DNA of 54,461 nucleotides from an uncultured Erysipelotrichaceae bacterium (lineage in GTDB: Bacteria > Bacillota_I > Bacilli_A > Erysipelotrichales > Erysipelotrichaceae): the NCBI GenBank assembly GCA_947167125.1, contig CAMVGT010000010.1:1-54461 (forward strand). The letters are read 5' to 3'. The notes under the pieces are model-generated. The model was not told the DNA's origin. It searched no databases and saw only the letters and a list, made by a program, of their open reading frames with translations. The position numbers were made by a program, and so were the translations under genes. Positions 16,048-24,658 of this stretch are shown piece by piece. Position 1 is the stretch's first letter, and every line of letters begins with the position of its first letter.

Positions 16048-16058
16048 ATCATAGCACA
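16048..16058 (-). promoter_or_regulatory. Extended -10 promoter placing the dbpA transcript start at its ATG
   Basis: On the minus strand TGTGC (16058-16054) directly precedes TATGAT (16053-16048), a perfect extended -10. Six bases later comes the ATG, so the expected start site (about seven bases past the -10) is the A of the start codon. No -35 is visible. Confidence 0.6.
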
Positions 16059-16108
16059 GCTCTGTCTGCGTCTGCCGGTCAGAATGTTCATTTCATTGAA
16101 GTACAGCG

Positions 16109-16160
16109 ATTATATTTTTCTCGGAAGCATATATTTTGGTGGCACGGAGAAAAATATAAT
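16109..16160. repeat. Perfect 14-bp inverted repeat between dbpA and mnmE
   Basis: ATTATATTTTTCTC (16109-16122) is matched exactly in inverse at 16147-16160, around a 24-base centre. It lies upstream of both predicted transcription starts (16041 on the minus strand, about 16228 on the plus), so it may act as DNA (operator, cruciform or supercoil-sensitive site) rather than in either message. Confidence 0.7.
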
Positions 16161-16210
16161 TTCATTCTTTTGGCAGGATCCGCATACATCCGGAAAATAT
16201 AAAGACTGTT

Positions 16211-16221
16211 TGTGCTACACT
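16211..16221 (+). promoter_or_regulatory. Extended -10 promoter of the mnmE operon
   Basis: TGTGC (16211-16215) followed by TACACT (16216-16221). Transcription would start near 16228, leaving a 14-base leader with the GGGAG ribosome binding site. Confidence 0.6.
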
Positions 16222-16241
16222 TAATCCACGGGAGAAAACAA

Positions 16242-17567
16242 ATGTTCAAAGACACGATTGCGGCAATTGCCACGGCACCTGCGATGGGAGCGGTATCCAT
16301 CATCCGGATTTCCGGCGATGATGCATTTTCAGCTGTTTCGAAGCTGACAAAGAAGGATTTTTCATCAGCACAGGGATATACCATTCATTACGCTACAGTT
16401 TATGAAGGGGATGAACCGGTCGATGAAGTTCTGGTTTCTGTTTTCAGAGGACCGAAATCCTATACCGGTGAAGATGTGATTGAGATCGGCTGCCATGGCG
16501 GCGTCTATATTACCCGCAGGGTTTTAAGCCTGGTCCTCGGTACAGGCGTCAGGATGGCGCACCGCGGCGAATTTACAGAACGGGCATTCCTGAACGGCAA
16601 AATGGATCTTTCCCAGGCGGAAGCAGTCAATGATCTGATCAAGGCAAAGGACGCGTCCAATGCCCGCAGTGCAGTTCATTCCTTAAAAGGATCTGTCACA
16701 AAGCTGATTGAGCCTCTGGAAGAGGAACTGACACAGATCATTGCCAATATCGAAGTGAATATTGATTATCCTGAATATGATGATGTACAGCAGCTGACAG
16801 ATGAAGAAATTCTGCCTGCCGCTGAAAAATGGCTGGTGCAGATCCGGGAGATCATCGAGACTGCGGAAAAGGCACATATCGCAAGAGAAGGCATTGACAC
16901 TGTCATTCTCGGAAGACCGAATGTCGGAAAGTCGTCTCTGCTGAATGCGATGCTCGAAGAAGATAAAGCAATCGTTACGGATATTGCCGGCACAACCAGA
17001 GACCTGGTGGAAGGCACTGTCAGAATCGGCGGAATCACACTGAACCTGATCGATACAGCCGGCATCCGCGAAAGCGAAGACAAAGTCGAACAGATCGGCA
17101 TCCAGAGATCGATCGAAGCGATGAACAGAGCGCAGCTTATTATTCTTGTGCTGGACGCAAGCAGCGATCTGAATGAAGAAGATCAGAAGCTTCTGGAAAT
17201 GACGGAAGGAAGACAGCGTATTGTTGTTTACAACAAGATGGACCGCTCGGATGCGGATCATGATCTCTCTGTCTCCGCAATCAACGGCGATATCGGTTCC
17301 CTGGTTGACGCAATCAAGGAAAAATATGAAAATGAACTGTCTGCAGCGCAGATGGACACATTGAACAATGAACGCCAGATCGGTCTTGCGATCCAGGCTG
17401 AGAATTCAATGAAAGAAGCAGTGAACGCGCTGAAGGCAGGAATGGAACTTGACCTTGTCACACTGGATCTGCAGAAGAGCTGGACCGCAATCCGTGAAAT
17501 CACAGGCAGGGCAGGAAGAGAAGATCTTCTCGATGAAATCTTCTCAAGGTTCTGTTTAGGTAAATAA
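16242..17567 (+). CDS. mnmE: tRNA modification GTPase MnmE
   Basis: This 441-residue enzyme works with MnmG to make 5-(carboxymethyl)aminomethyluridine at tRNA wobble position 34. It has an N-terminal tetrahydrofolate-binding domain (about 1-117), helical domain, inserted G domain with GRPNVGKS (224-231), DTAG (271-274) and NKMD, and the C-terminal FCLGK with the conserved cysteine. Length fits the usual 450. I start at the ATG at 16242 with GGGAG upstream, not at 16212. It heads the operon mnmE-tatD-rnmV-rsmA-ispE-glmU'. Confidence 0.96.
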   Translation: MFKDTIAAIATAPAMGAVSIIRISGDDAFSAVSKLTKKDFSSAQGYTIHYATVYEGDEPVDEVLVSVFRGPKSYTGEDVIEIGCHGGVYITRRVLSLVLGTGVRMAHRGEFTERAFLNGKMDLSQAEAVNDLIKAKDASNARSAVHSLKGSVTKLIEPLEEELTQIIANIEVNIDYPEYDDVQQLTDEEILPAAEKWLVQIREIIETAEKAHIAREGIDTVILGRPNVGKSSLLNAMLEEDKAIVTDIAGTTRDLVEGTVRIGGITLNLIDTAGIRESEDKVEQIGIQRSIEAMNRAQLIILVLDASSDLNEEDQKLLEMTEGRQRIVVYNKMDRSDADHDLSVSAINGDIGSLVDAIKEKYENELSAAQMDTLNNERQIGLAIQAENSMKEAVNALKAGMELDLVTLDLQKSWTAIREITGRAGREDLLDEIFSRFCLGK

Positions 17568-17568
17568 G

Positions 17569-18354
17569 ATGGACAGAAATATATATGTGGATACACATGC
17601 GCACATCATGTCGCATGAATATGAAGAAGATCTGAATGAAATGCTCGCAAGATGCGAAGAAGCGGGCGTGGAACGGATCATGATTATCACGCTTTCCCAT
17701 GAAGAAACGATGAAGGCAATCGCGTTTGCGGAAAAGGATCCTTCCCGTTTCAATGTCGCAGCAGGCATCTTTCCCGAAGATGTCAAAGAGCTGACGGATG
17801 AAATGTGGGAAGAATTCAAGGAAACTGTTAAGCATCCGATGATTTCCTGCATCGGGGAAATCGGTCTGGATTATTACTGGGAAAAGGATCCGGAAGTCAG
17901 AGCACTGCAGAGAGAAATTTTCATTAAGCAGATCGAACTGGCAAAGGAAGTCAACAAGCCGATCCTGGTTCATTCCAGAGACGCGATGCAGGATACCTAT
18001 GACATCATGAAGGCGCATCACTGGAAAGGCCTTCTGCATTGTTTTTCCGGCACAAAGGAAATGGTAAGAGAGTTCACAAAGCTTGGCTATTATATTGCGC
18101 TCGGCGGAGCGCTCACATTCAAAAACGCGCGCCATTCCGTCGAAGTCTGTGAAAGCATTGATGAAAAATATCTTCTTTCCGAAACGGACTGTCCGTATAT
18201 GGCACCTGTTCCTTACCGCGGAAAGAGAAACGAACCATCCTATATTCCGCTGATTGTAAAGAAGATGGCGGAAGTGCGCGGGGAAAGCGAAGAACACATG
18301 GCTTCCGTGATTCTTGCCAACTGGGAAAGATTCTTAAGGAGCTGTGAAGAATGA
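17569..18354 (+). CDS. tatD: TatD-family metal-dependent deoxyribonuclease
   Basis: This 261-residue TIM-barrel hydrolase has the metal-binding DTHAH motif at 8-12, GEIGLDYYW at about 98-106, LVHSRDA and the terminal SETDCPY block. Family members are 3'-5' exonucleases on DNA, and some act in quality control. It starts one base after the mnmE stop and overlaps rnmV by ATGA. The tatD-rnmV-rsmA order is classical for Bacillota. Confidence 0.95.
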   Translation: MDRNIYVDTHAHIMSHEYEEDLNEMLARCEEAGVERIMIITLSHEETMKAIAFAEKDPSRFNVAAGIFPEDVKELTDEMWEEFKETVKHPMISCIGEIGLDYYWEKDPEVRALQREIFIKQIELAKEVNKPILVHSRDAMQDTYDIMKAHHWKGLLHCFSGTKEMVREFTKLGYYIALGGALTFKNARHSVEVCESIDEKYLLSETDCPYMAPVPYRGKRNEPSYIPLIVKKMAEVRGESEEHMASVILANWERFLRSCEE

Positions 18355-18884
18355 AGCGGATCCGGCAGCTGATCGTGGTGGAGGGACGCCATGACAGCGC
18401 GGCATTAAAAAAATATTTTGACTGTGATACCATTGAGACCGGCGGGACATCTCTCGATGAAACCGTATTTGAGCAGATTCTGGAAGCGAAGGAAAAACGG
18501 GGTGTGATCATCTTCACCGATCCCGATTCCCCCGGCAACCGGATCCGGAATGAAATCAATCAGAGAATTCCCGGATGCGAAAATGCGTTTATCGACAAGA
18601 GCCAGGCGAGAACGGAACATAAGGTCGGCGTTGAACATGCGTCTTATGAGGCAATTGCGGAAGCTCTTGAAAACCTGATTGTCTATGAAGAGAAACCGCA
18701 GGAAACGATCTCGATGGAAGATATGTATGATCTCGGACTGATCGGTTCGGAAAACAGCAGTCAGCTGAGAGAAAAGGCAGGCAGAGCGCTGCATATCGGA
18801 AACGGAACCGCGAAGACCATGCGGAAGCGGCTGAACTGTCTTGGAATTACAAAAGAAGAAGTGCGCAGGGTATTAAACGAATGA
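18351..18884 (+). CDS. rnmV: Ribonuclease M5 (5S rRNA maturation)
   Basis: This 177-residue nuclease trims precursor 5S rRNA. It has an N-terminal TOPRIM domain with VVEGRHD (catalytic-type Glu11) and FTDPDSPGNRIR, and a C-terminal domain. The length is normal (about 180). It overlaps tatD and rsmA by ATGA at both ends. Confidence 0.96.
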   Translation: MKRIRQLIVVEGRHDSAALKKYFDCDTIETGGTSLDETVFEQILEAKEKRGVIIFTDPDSPGNRIRNEINQRIPGCENAFIDKSQARTEHKVGVEHASYEAIAEALENLIVYEEKPQETISMEDMYDLGLIGSENSSQLREKAGRALHIGNGTAKTMRKRLNCLGITKEEVRRVLNE

Positions 18885-19726
18885 ACAGAAGATCAATCTC
18901 CACACCATCCAGAACAAAAGAGATTCTGGAACAATACGGACTCAGGGCGAAAAAGAATTTCGGCCAGAATTTTCTTGTGGATCCGCAGATTGTAGAGCGC
19001 TGCGCACAGATGTCGCACTGCGAAGGAGCTGTGATTGAAATCGGCCCGGGCATCGGCGGACTGACCGAACAGCTCGCGAAGAATTCAAAACATGTGACAG
19101 CCTACGAAATCGATGAAAACCTGATTCCGGTATTAAAGGATGTGCTTTCCGATTATGACAACGTTGAAATCCTGCTGCAGGACTTCATGGAATGCGATCT
19201 GGATCAGAAAGTGAAGGAACTGGAAGAAACATACGGAAGTGTCGCGGTATGCGCCAATCTTCCTTACTATATAACAACACCTGTCTTATTCCGTGTCTTT
19301 GAATGTCCTTCCATTTCCTATATCACCGTCATGGTGCAGAAGGAAGTCGGTGACCGCTTTGCGGCCAAGCCTTCCGATCCGGAATACAGCGCGTTAAGCG
19401 CGGAAGGACAGTATCTGTTTGATGTAAAGAAGCTGTTTACCGTTCCGGGAAGATCATTCAATCCTTCCCCGAATGTGGACAGTGTCATCATCCAGTTCTC
19501 CAGAAAAGACACTTCCTTAAGCAAAGAAGATCTCAAAGCATTCTTTGATCTGGTCAGAGGATGTTTCAAACAGAGACGCAAAACGATCTACAACAACCTG
19601 AGAGAGTATCTGCAGGATGCGGACAGGGCAAAGGAAGTTCTGGAAAAAGCCGGAATTGACGGATCGCAGAGAGCACAGCAGCTGTCAGTCGACAATCTTA
19701 GAAAAATATATGAGGAACTCGCATGA
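18881..19726 (+). CDS. rsmA: 16S rRNA dimethyladenosine transferase RsmA (KsgA)
   Basis: This 281-residue enzyme dimethylates two adjacent adenosines near the 3' end of 16S rRNA during 30S assembly. It has KKNFGQNFL at about 24-32, SAM motif IEIGPGIGG (52-60), a YEIDEN acidic loop, and the catalytic NLPYY motif (126-130). It overlaps rnmV and ispE by ATGA. Confidence 0.97.
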   Translation: MNRRSISTPSRTKEILEQYGLRAKKNFGQNFLVDPQIVERCAQMSHCEGAVIEIGPGIGGLTEQLAKNSKHVTAYEIDENLIPVLKDVLSDYDNVEILLQDFMECDLDQKVKELEETYGSVAVCANLPYYITTPVLFRVFECPSISYITVMVQKEVGDRFAAKPSDPEYSALSAEGQYLFDVKKLFTVPGRSFNPSPNVDSVIIQFSRKDTSLSKEDLKAFFDLVRGCFKQRRKTIYNNLREYLQDADRAKEVLEKAGIDGSQRAQQLSVDNLRKIYEELA

Positions 19727-20568
19727 AAGAACGGGCATTCGCAAAAATCAATCTGTGCCTGGATGTCGTGGGAAGAAGGGATGACGGCTATCATGAACTG
19801 AAAATGGTCATGGTTCCGATCACATTCTATGACATTCTGGAAATGAACTTCGCAGATGAAACATCGCTTTCACTCGACCGCAGCTATCTGCCGGTCAATG
19901 AAAAGAACACGATTATCAAGGCAATCCGTGTGATGCAGGAACGCTATGGATTCACGCAGAACTTTGCCTGCAATCTGTCCAAGCATATCCCGACCAGGGC
20001 AGGCCTTGCCGGGGGAAGCGCGGATGCGGCAGCCGCGATCCGGATGATGAACCGGATGTTACGGCTGAACCTTTCGGATGATGAACTGATTGAAACCGGT
20101 AAGCTGGTCGGTGCCGATGTGCCGTTCTGCATTCTGAACAAACCGGCTCTTGTGGAAGGCATCGGTGAAAAGATCATGCCTTTCCGCTGCAGACCTGATT
20201 TCGAAATCCTTCTGGTCAAGCCGCGCAAGGGCGTTTCCACCAAGGAAGCGTTTGAAATCGTGGACAGTCAGGAAACAGAACATCCCGACTGCATCGCCCT
20301 GATGAACGCGCTGATCATGAATGATTATGACGGAATTGTCAGGAATCTTGGAAACAGTCTGGAACCGGCGGCTGTACAGCTTGTACATGAAATCCGCTCT
20401 GTCAAAAACAGACTGACGGAAATGGGATTTGACGGCGTGCTGATGTCGGGAAGCGGATCAACCGTATTCGGAATCACAAAAGACCGCAGGCTGATTGATG
20501 AATCGATGGATCAGCTCAGAAAAGAAAAGTATTTTGTCAGAAAGACGGAAATATATACAGGAGAGTGA
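19723..20568 (+). CDS. ispE: 4-diphosphocytidyl-2-C-methyl-D-erythritol kinase
   Basis: This 281-residue GHMP kinase of the non-mevalonate isoprenoid pathway has substrate motif GRRDDGYHEL, the phosphate-binding PTRAGLAGGSADAAAA loop (90-105), GADVPF with the catalytic-type Asp133, and C-terminal MSGSGSTVFG. Its presence means the cell makes isoprenoids by the MEP route. It overlaps rsmA by ATGA and is followed by the glmU-like gene with a five-base gap. Confidence 0.96.
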   Translation: MKERAFAKINLCLDVVGRRDDGYHELKMVMVPITFYDILEMNFADETSLSLDRSYLPVNEKNTIIKAIRVMQERYGFTQNFACNLSKHIPTRAGLAGGSADAAAAIRMMNRMLRLNLSDDELIETGKLVGADVPFCILNKPALVEGIGEKIMPFRCRPDFEILLVKPRKGVSTKEAFEIVDSQETEHPDCIALMNALIMNDYDGIVRNLGNSLEPAAVQLVHEIRSVKNRLTEMGFDGVLMSGSGSTVFGITKDRRLIDESMDQLRKEKYFVRKTEIYTGE

Positions 20569-20572
20569 GAAT

Positions 20573-21292
20573 ATGAGAAATGCAGTTATCATGGCCGGCG
20601 GAAAAGGCACCCGGATGAAATCTGATCTTCCCAAGGTTCTTCATACGATCCTTGGCAAAACAATGATCGAGCGTGACTATGAATCGGTTAAGGAAGCAGG
20701 AGCAGAAAGAATTGTCATTATTGTCGGCTACCGTCATGAACTTGTCGAAGAAAAGATGAAGGGACTCTGCGAATTCGCGGTACAGGAACCGCAGCTGGGA
20801 ACCGGACACGCGGTCATGCAGGCAGTGCAGCTGAAAAACGAAACCGGACTGACACTTGTCGCAAACGGCGACTGCCCCTGTGTCAGACCTTCCACCTATG
20901 CCGCACTGTATGACGCATGCGAAGACGCGGATATGGTGATCCTGACAGCGGAACTGCCGGAAGAAAGACCTTACGGAAGAGTCATCCGCAGAGAAGACGG
21001 AACCGTTCTGAAGATTGTTGAATACAAGGACTGCACGGAAGAAGAAAAGGCAGTCCGCGAAGTGAATATGGGCATCTACTGCTTCAAAAACGAATCTCTC
21101 TGGGAAGGACTCGCTCTTTTGAACAACGACAATGCCCAGCATGAGTATTACATCACCGACCTTGTCGAGATCATGAACAGACTCGGACATACAGTCAAGG
21201 CACTCAGCGCATCTGACTGGCAGGAAGTCCAGGGCTGCAATGACCGTGCAGAACTCGCAGGCGCGGAAGAATATCTCAAAAACAGAGACTGA
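20573..21292 (+). CDS. GlmU-type nucleotidyltransferase, uridylyltransferase domain only
   Basis: This 239-residue protein matches only the N-terminal pyrophosphorylase half of GlmU: GGKGTRMKSDLPKV (9-22), GTGHA (76-80), NGDCP (98-102), GRVIR, EVNMGIY and the closing GCNDRAELAGAEEYL, after which GlmU normally continues into a left-handed beta-helix acetyltransferase (total about 455 residues). Here a stop and strong terminator follow. The reaction would be UTP + GlcNAc-1-P to UDP-GlcNAc. The acetylation step must be done elsewhere, or the true substrate is another sugar-1-phosphate. CAGGAG upstream supports the ATG at 20573. Placement before prs is as in Bacilli. Confidence 0.9.
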   Translation: MRNAVIMAGGKGTRMKSDLPKVLHTILGKTMIERDYESVKEAGAERIVIIVGYRHELVEEKMKGLCEFAVQEPQLGTGHAVMQAVQLKNETGLTLVANGDCPCVRPSTYAALYDACEDADMVILTAELPEERPYGRVIRREDGTVLKIVEYKDCTEEEKAVREVNMGIYCFKNESLWEGLALLNNDNAQHEYYITDLVEIMNRLGHTVKALSASDWQEVQGCNDRAELAGAEEYLKNRD

Positions 21293-21326
21293 AAAAAGCG
21301 CTTCATCGCAGTAAAAAACAGTCTGA

Positions 21327-21362
21327 GACCGTACAGAACCGAAGTTCTGCACGGTCTTTTTT
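21327..21362 (+). terminator. Terminator of the mnmE-glmU' operon
   Basis: GACCGTACAGAAC (21327-21339) pairs with GTTCTGCACGGTC (21344-21356) with one mismatch, loop CGAA, then six Ts. Confidence 0.92.
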
Positions 21363-21422
21363 CAGTCAATTCAAATATTTGTCATTTTCAACGAAAATTC
21401 GATGATAAATGAGACGTTTTCC

Positions 21423-21452
21423 TTGACGAAACAGGGATAAACTGCTTAACTA
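21423..21452 (+). promoter_or_regulatory. Promoter of prs
   Basis: TTGACG (21423-21428), an 18-base spacer and TAACTA (21447-21452). An AGAGG ribosome binding site precedes the ATG at 21483. Confidence 0.6.
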
Positions 21453-21482
21453 TAGGCGCTATAAAGTGGAAAGAGGCAAAAA

Positions 21483-22457
21483 ATGGTTAAGGAAGCTGTA
21501 GTATTCGCATTAACATCAAACGTCGAACTCGCAAAAGCTGTCGCTGATTATCTTGAACTGCCGCTCGGCAAGATCAAGGTAGAGCACTTCGCAGACGGTG
21601 AAATCATCGTTGAACCGCAGCAGTCAGTACGCGGACGCGATGTATTCATCATTCAGTCCACATGCACACCTGTTACAGAACACCTGATGGAAGTTCTTGT
21701 CTGCATTGACGCATGCAAGAGAGCCAGCGCCGGAACAATCAACATTGTCATGCCGTACTATGGCTATGCAAGACAGGACCGCAAGGCAAAGCCCCGTCAG
21801 CCGATTACATCCAAACTGGTCGCAAACCTGCTCGTCACAGCCGGCGCGAACCGCATCCTGACATTCGATCTGCATGCAGCACAGATTCAGGGTTACTTCG
21901 ATATTCCGATCGATGACCTGACAGCAGTACCGATGCTCGGTAAATATTTCAGTGAAAAGAATTTCCCGAAGGACGATGTCGTTGTCGTTTCTCCGGACCA
22001 TGGCGGAGTTGTCAGAGCGAGAAGACTCGCTGACATGCTCGATGCGCCGATCGCTATTATTGACAAGAGAAGACCGAAGCCCAACATGGTTGAAGCTCAG
22101 AACGTCATCGGTGATGTCAATGACAAGATCTGCATTGTTGTCGATGATATCTGCGATACAGCAGGAACACTCTGCGCAGGCTGCCAGATTCTGAAGAACT
22201 ACGGCGCAAGAGATGTCTATGTCGGCATCACACACGCGATTCTTTCCAGAGACGCAGCTGACAAGATTGAAAACTCCGTCATCAAGGAACTGGTTGTCAC
22301 AGACACCATCCCGCTGAGCGAGGAAAAGCGCGCAAAGACAGACAAGATTACTGTTCTCTCGATTGCCGGCATGATTGCGGAAACAATCAAGTCAATCGAA
22401 GAGCATACACCGGTTTCCCACGTGTATGAACAGTACGCTTACGACAGCTACAAATAA
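21483..22457 (+). CDS. prs: Ribose-phosphate pyrophosphokinase
   Basis: This 324-residue enzyme makes PRPP from ribose-5-phosphate and ATP for nucleotide, His and Trp synthesis. It has FADGEI, RQDRKAKPR with the ATP-binding flexible loop, SPDHGGVVRAR, and the PRPP-binding loop VVDDICDTAGT. The length is normal. It is monocistronic with its own promoter and terminator. Confidence 0.97.
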   Translation: MVKEAVVFALTSNVELAKAVADYLELPLGKIKVEHFADGEIIVEPQQSVRGRDVFIIQSTCTPVTEHLMEVLVCIDACKRASAGTINIVMPYYGYARQDRKAKPRQPITSKLVANLLVTAGANRILTFDLHAAQIQGYFDIPIDDLTAVPMLGKYFSEKNFPKDDVVVVSPDHGGVVRARRLADMLDAPIAIIDKRRPKPNMVEAQNVIGDVNDKICIVVDDICDTAGTLCAGCQILKNYGARDVYVGITHAILSRDAADKIENSVIKELVVTDTIPLSEEKRAKTDKITVLSIAGMIAETIKSIEEHTPVSHVYEQYAYDSYK

Positions 22458-22471
22458 GAATCAATCAGAGG

Positions 22472-22497
22472 ACGCGGGCATTCCGCGTTTTCTTTTT
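22472..22497 (+). terminator. Terminator of prs
   Basis: ACGCGG (22472-22477) pairs with CCGCGT (22483-22488), then TTTCTTTTT. Confidence 0.85.
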
Positions 22498-22587
22498 GCG
22501 TTTCATGTGAATCATCATGCATAACATGCGTGAGAAATGCGATACAATGAAATCAGCAGATTCATAAATTATAAGGAGGATCATTGT

Positions 22588-23352
22588 ATGGCTTACAGAT
22601 TATGGCAGTTGGCGGATGAGCTGAAGCAGGACTATGAATGGGTTGAACTCTCACATGAGATGGATAATGACAGCCCGGTATGGTCCGGTATTCCTGCAGG
22701 TTCCGTGGAAGTTGCCAAAACCGTCTTCGACTGGGGCAATCCGATGCTGGAGTGCCTGATTCAGACATTCAAATTTCCGGGACAGTTCGGAACACATATC
22801 GATTTCCCGGGACACTTCATCAAGGACAGGGAACTTTCCGAATCCTATTCCGTTGATTCCATGCTGTATCCTTTATGCGTCATCGACATCACTGACAAGG
22901 TAAAAGAGGATGTCCATTACGCAGTCAAGAAGGAAGACATCATTGCCTATGAAGAAAAATACGGAAACATTCCGGACGGCGCTTTTGTGGCACTGCGTAC
23001 AGACTGGTCAAAGAACTGGCCGGATATGAACGCTCTTTCCGGAATTGCGGAAGACGGCAGTGAAAACTTCCCGGGCTGGTCCATGGAAGCTCTGAAGTAT
23101 ATCTATGAAGAGCGCAATGCGGCCGCAAACGGTCATGAAACACTTGACACCGATGCTTCAGCAGAAGCAGCCAAGGCAGAAGACCTGGCATGCGAGCGCT
23201 ATGTGCTGGATTCCGGCAAACTGCAGGTTGAAGTTCTCGACAATCTGGACAAGGTTGCCCCGGCTGGTGCTCTGATTCTGGTAATGTGGCCGAGAATCAA
23301 AGGTGCGACAGGTCTGCCTGTACGCGCAGTCGCAATCACACCGAAACAGTAA
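22588..23352 (+). CDS. Cyclase-family protein (kynurenine-formamidase-like metal hydrolase)
   Basis: This 254-residue protein has the metal-binding HIDFPGHF motif at 70-77 (HxDxPxH) typical of the cyclase/KynB family, SHEM near 22-25 and a C-terminal ARAVAITPKQ-like end. Family members hydrolyse N-formylkynurenine or other amides and esters; no tryptophan-degradation genes are nearby, so the substrate is open. AAGGAGG precedes the ATG. TACAAT at 22543-22548 is a possible -10. Confidence 0.88.
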   Translation: MAYRLWQLADELKQDYEWVELSHEMDNDSPVWSGIPAGSVEVAKTVFDWGNPMLECLIQTFKFPGQFGTHIDFPGHFIKDRELSESYSVDSMLYPLCVIDITDKVKEDVHYAVKKEDIIAYEEKYGNIPDGAFVALRTDWSKNWPDMNALSGIAEDGSENFPGWSMEALKYIYEERNAAANGHETLDTDASAEAAKAEDLACERYVLDSGKLQVEVLDNLDKVAPAGALILVMWPRIKGATGLPVRAVAITPKQ

Positions 23353-23362
23353 TATTTCCATA

Positions 23363-23395
23363 AAAAAGATGAGGCTCGAAGAGCCTCATTTTTTA
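23363..23395. terminator. Bidirectional terminator between cyclase and L,D-transpeptidase genes
   Basis: ATGAGGCTC (23369-23377) pairs with GAGCCTCAT (23381-23389), flanked by AAAAAA on the left and TTTTTT on the right, so it can stop transcription from both convergent genes. Confidence 0.93.
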
Positions 23396-23408
23396 CATAT
23401 TCAGAAGT

Positions 23409-24560
23409 TTAATTCCAGGGATTGTCCGGATCCGGATCTGTCGGATCCCATCCGCGTCTTTCATCTGATGTGTCGATGGTGATCGGTACCGGTTTTCCCA
23501 TAGGACCCGGATATTCATAATCATCATAGAATTCAACGGTTGTACCGACCGGACAGTTTTCATAAATCCATAAGACATCGGAAACACACAGTCTGACACA
23601 TCCCATTGATGCGGCTGTACCGAGCTTGTTGTATTCATCGAATTCCAGATCTGCCGGATTTTCAGTGAAATACGGAACGGAATGGAACAGAATCGCGCCG
23701 ACGATTCTTGTCGCATACTGGCCGTACACGCCGCCATACAGGGAAAGCCATCTGTATTTGGCTGTGGTGTTGTAGGAACCAAGCGGTGTTGCGTCGCCGG
23801 TTGAGCATACCATCGCCTTATAGGGAACGGAATAATATCCCTGTTCATCCATTGTATAGATGTTGACGACATTCAATGCACGGTTGATCCGGATGTAATA
23901 CGGATAATCCGCAGATCCCATAACAGGTTCAAAATCAAGATAAGGCTGTTCCTCAACCGTTACGGTAAAGGAAGCTTCTTCCGTATTGTCATTGATATCC
24001 ATCGCTTTGACAGTGACGGTATATTCACCCGGAACTGCCGGATCAATGTCACTCTGCAGTGTCCATGTGCCTGTTTCCAGGGTGTCTGCTTTTTTCAGTT
24101 CGCCGTCCACCGGATCCTTGATCGAATCGATATTTGTCTCAGGATCGAATTCATCACCTTCCGTGATTGTTAAAGCTGTTTCTTTGAATACGATGACCGG
24201 TTTCTTTGTGTCGCTGACATGTACCGTATAAGTGAATTCTTTTTCTGCAGTCTGATTGTAGGAATCGACAGTGCTCAGAATGACTTTGATTTCAGTATCC
24301 CCGGTTTTCTTTGAATCAACTTCGCCTTCGGTTTTCATTTCACCGGTATGCGATTTTACAAAGGAATTGATGTCAAAGGGCTCTCCGTATTCCGCATTGA
24401 GCATTTCCTCGTTGACTTCGATCGTCAGAGAGTCTTTCGCGGCCTGCAGCGCGTTTTTCTTCTGGATTGAGCGGTAAATCAGATATCCGCCTGCTGCCGC
24501 GATCAGCAGTACAAGAATGCAAGCCAGCGGCAGGATCTTTATTTTCTTTTTGTTTGCCAT
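23409..24560 (-). CDS. L,D-transpeptidase (YkuD fold) with Ig-like domains
   Basis: This 383-residue cell-wall enzyme has a membrane anchor at about 9-29, two Ig-like/bacterial-surface repeats to about 210 (each with DTKKPVIVF or AMDINDNTEEASF-type strands), then a YkuD domain with FHSVPYF and the catalytic SMGCVRL motif (Cys near 321, Arg near 323). Such enzymes form 3-3 crosslinks in peptidoglycan or attach wall proteins. The Pro/Asp-rich tail after about 360 is unusual. It acts outside the membrane. Confidence 0.92.
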   Translation of the reverse strand: MANKKKIKILPLACILVLLIAAAGGYLIYRSIQKKNALQAAKDSLTIEVNEEMLNAEYGEPFDINSFVKSHTGEMKTEGEVDSKKTGDTEIKVILSTVDSYNQTAEKEFTYTVHVSDTKKPVIVFKETALTITEGDEFDPETNIDSIKDPVDGELKKADTLETGTWTLQSDIDPAVPGEYTVTVKAMDINDNTEEASFTVTVEEQPYLDFEPVMGSADYPYYIRINRALNVVNIYTMDEQGYYSVPYKAMVCSTGDATPLGSYNTTAKYRWLSLYGGVYGQYATRIVGAILFHSVPYFTENPADLEFDEYNKLGTAASMGCVRLCVSDVLWIYENCPVGTTVEFYDDYEYPGPMGKPVPITIDTSDERRGWDPTDPDPDNPWN

Positions 24561-24624
24561 GGACAGATTATAACATGCATGGATTAAGGATTCAGATACA
24601 TGAATGCGCTAATTCACAGACAAG

Positions 24625-24633
24625 TGCTAAAAT
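24625..24633 (+). promoter_or_regulatory. Extended -10 promoter upstream of the zinc-ribbon membrane protein
   Basis: TGCTAAAAT, TG plus TAAAAT (24628-24633), with no clear -35. It is the same TGCTA class as before mnmE, dbpA, hicA and trkA. Confidence 0.5.
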
Positions 24634-24658
24634 AGAATTCGTTAAAGGAGCCTTTTGT

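Noticed and set aside
16683..17261. Long open frame (192 codons) antisense to mnmE
   Set aside because: It lies wholly opposite a strongly conserved gene, has low-complexity, histidine/phenylalanine-rich composition and no ribosome binding site.
17500..18297. 265-codon open frame antisense to tatD
   Set aside because: Shadow of conserved tatD; composition is typical of an antisense frame and no promoter or ribosome binding site fits.
20537..21352. 271-codon open frame antisense to the glmU-like gene
   Set aside because: Its start would lie inside the terminator and the opposite strand is a clear conserved gene.
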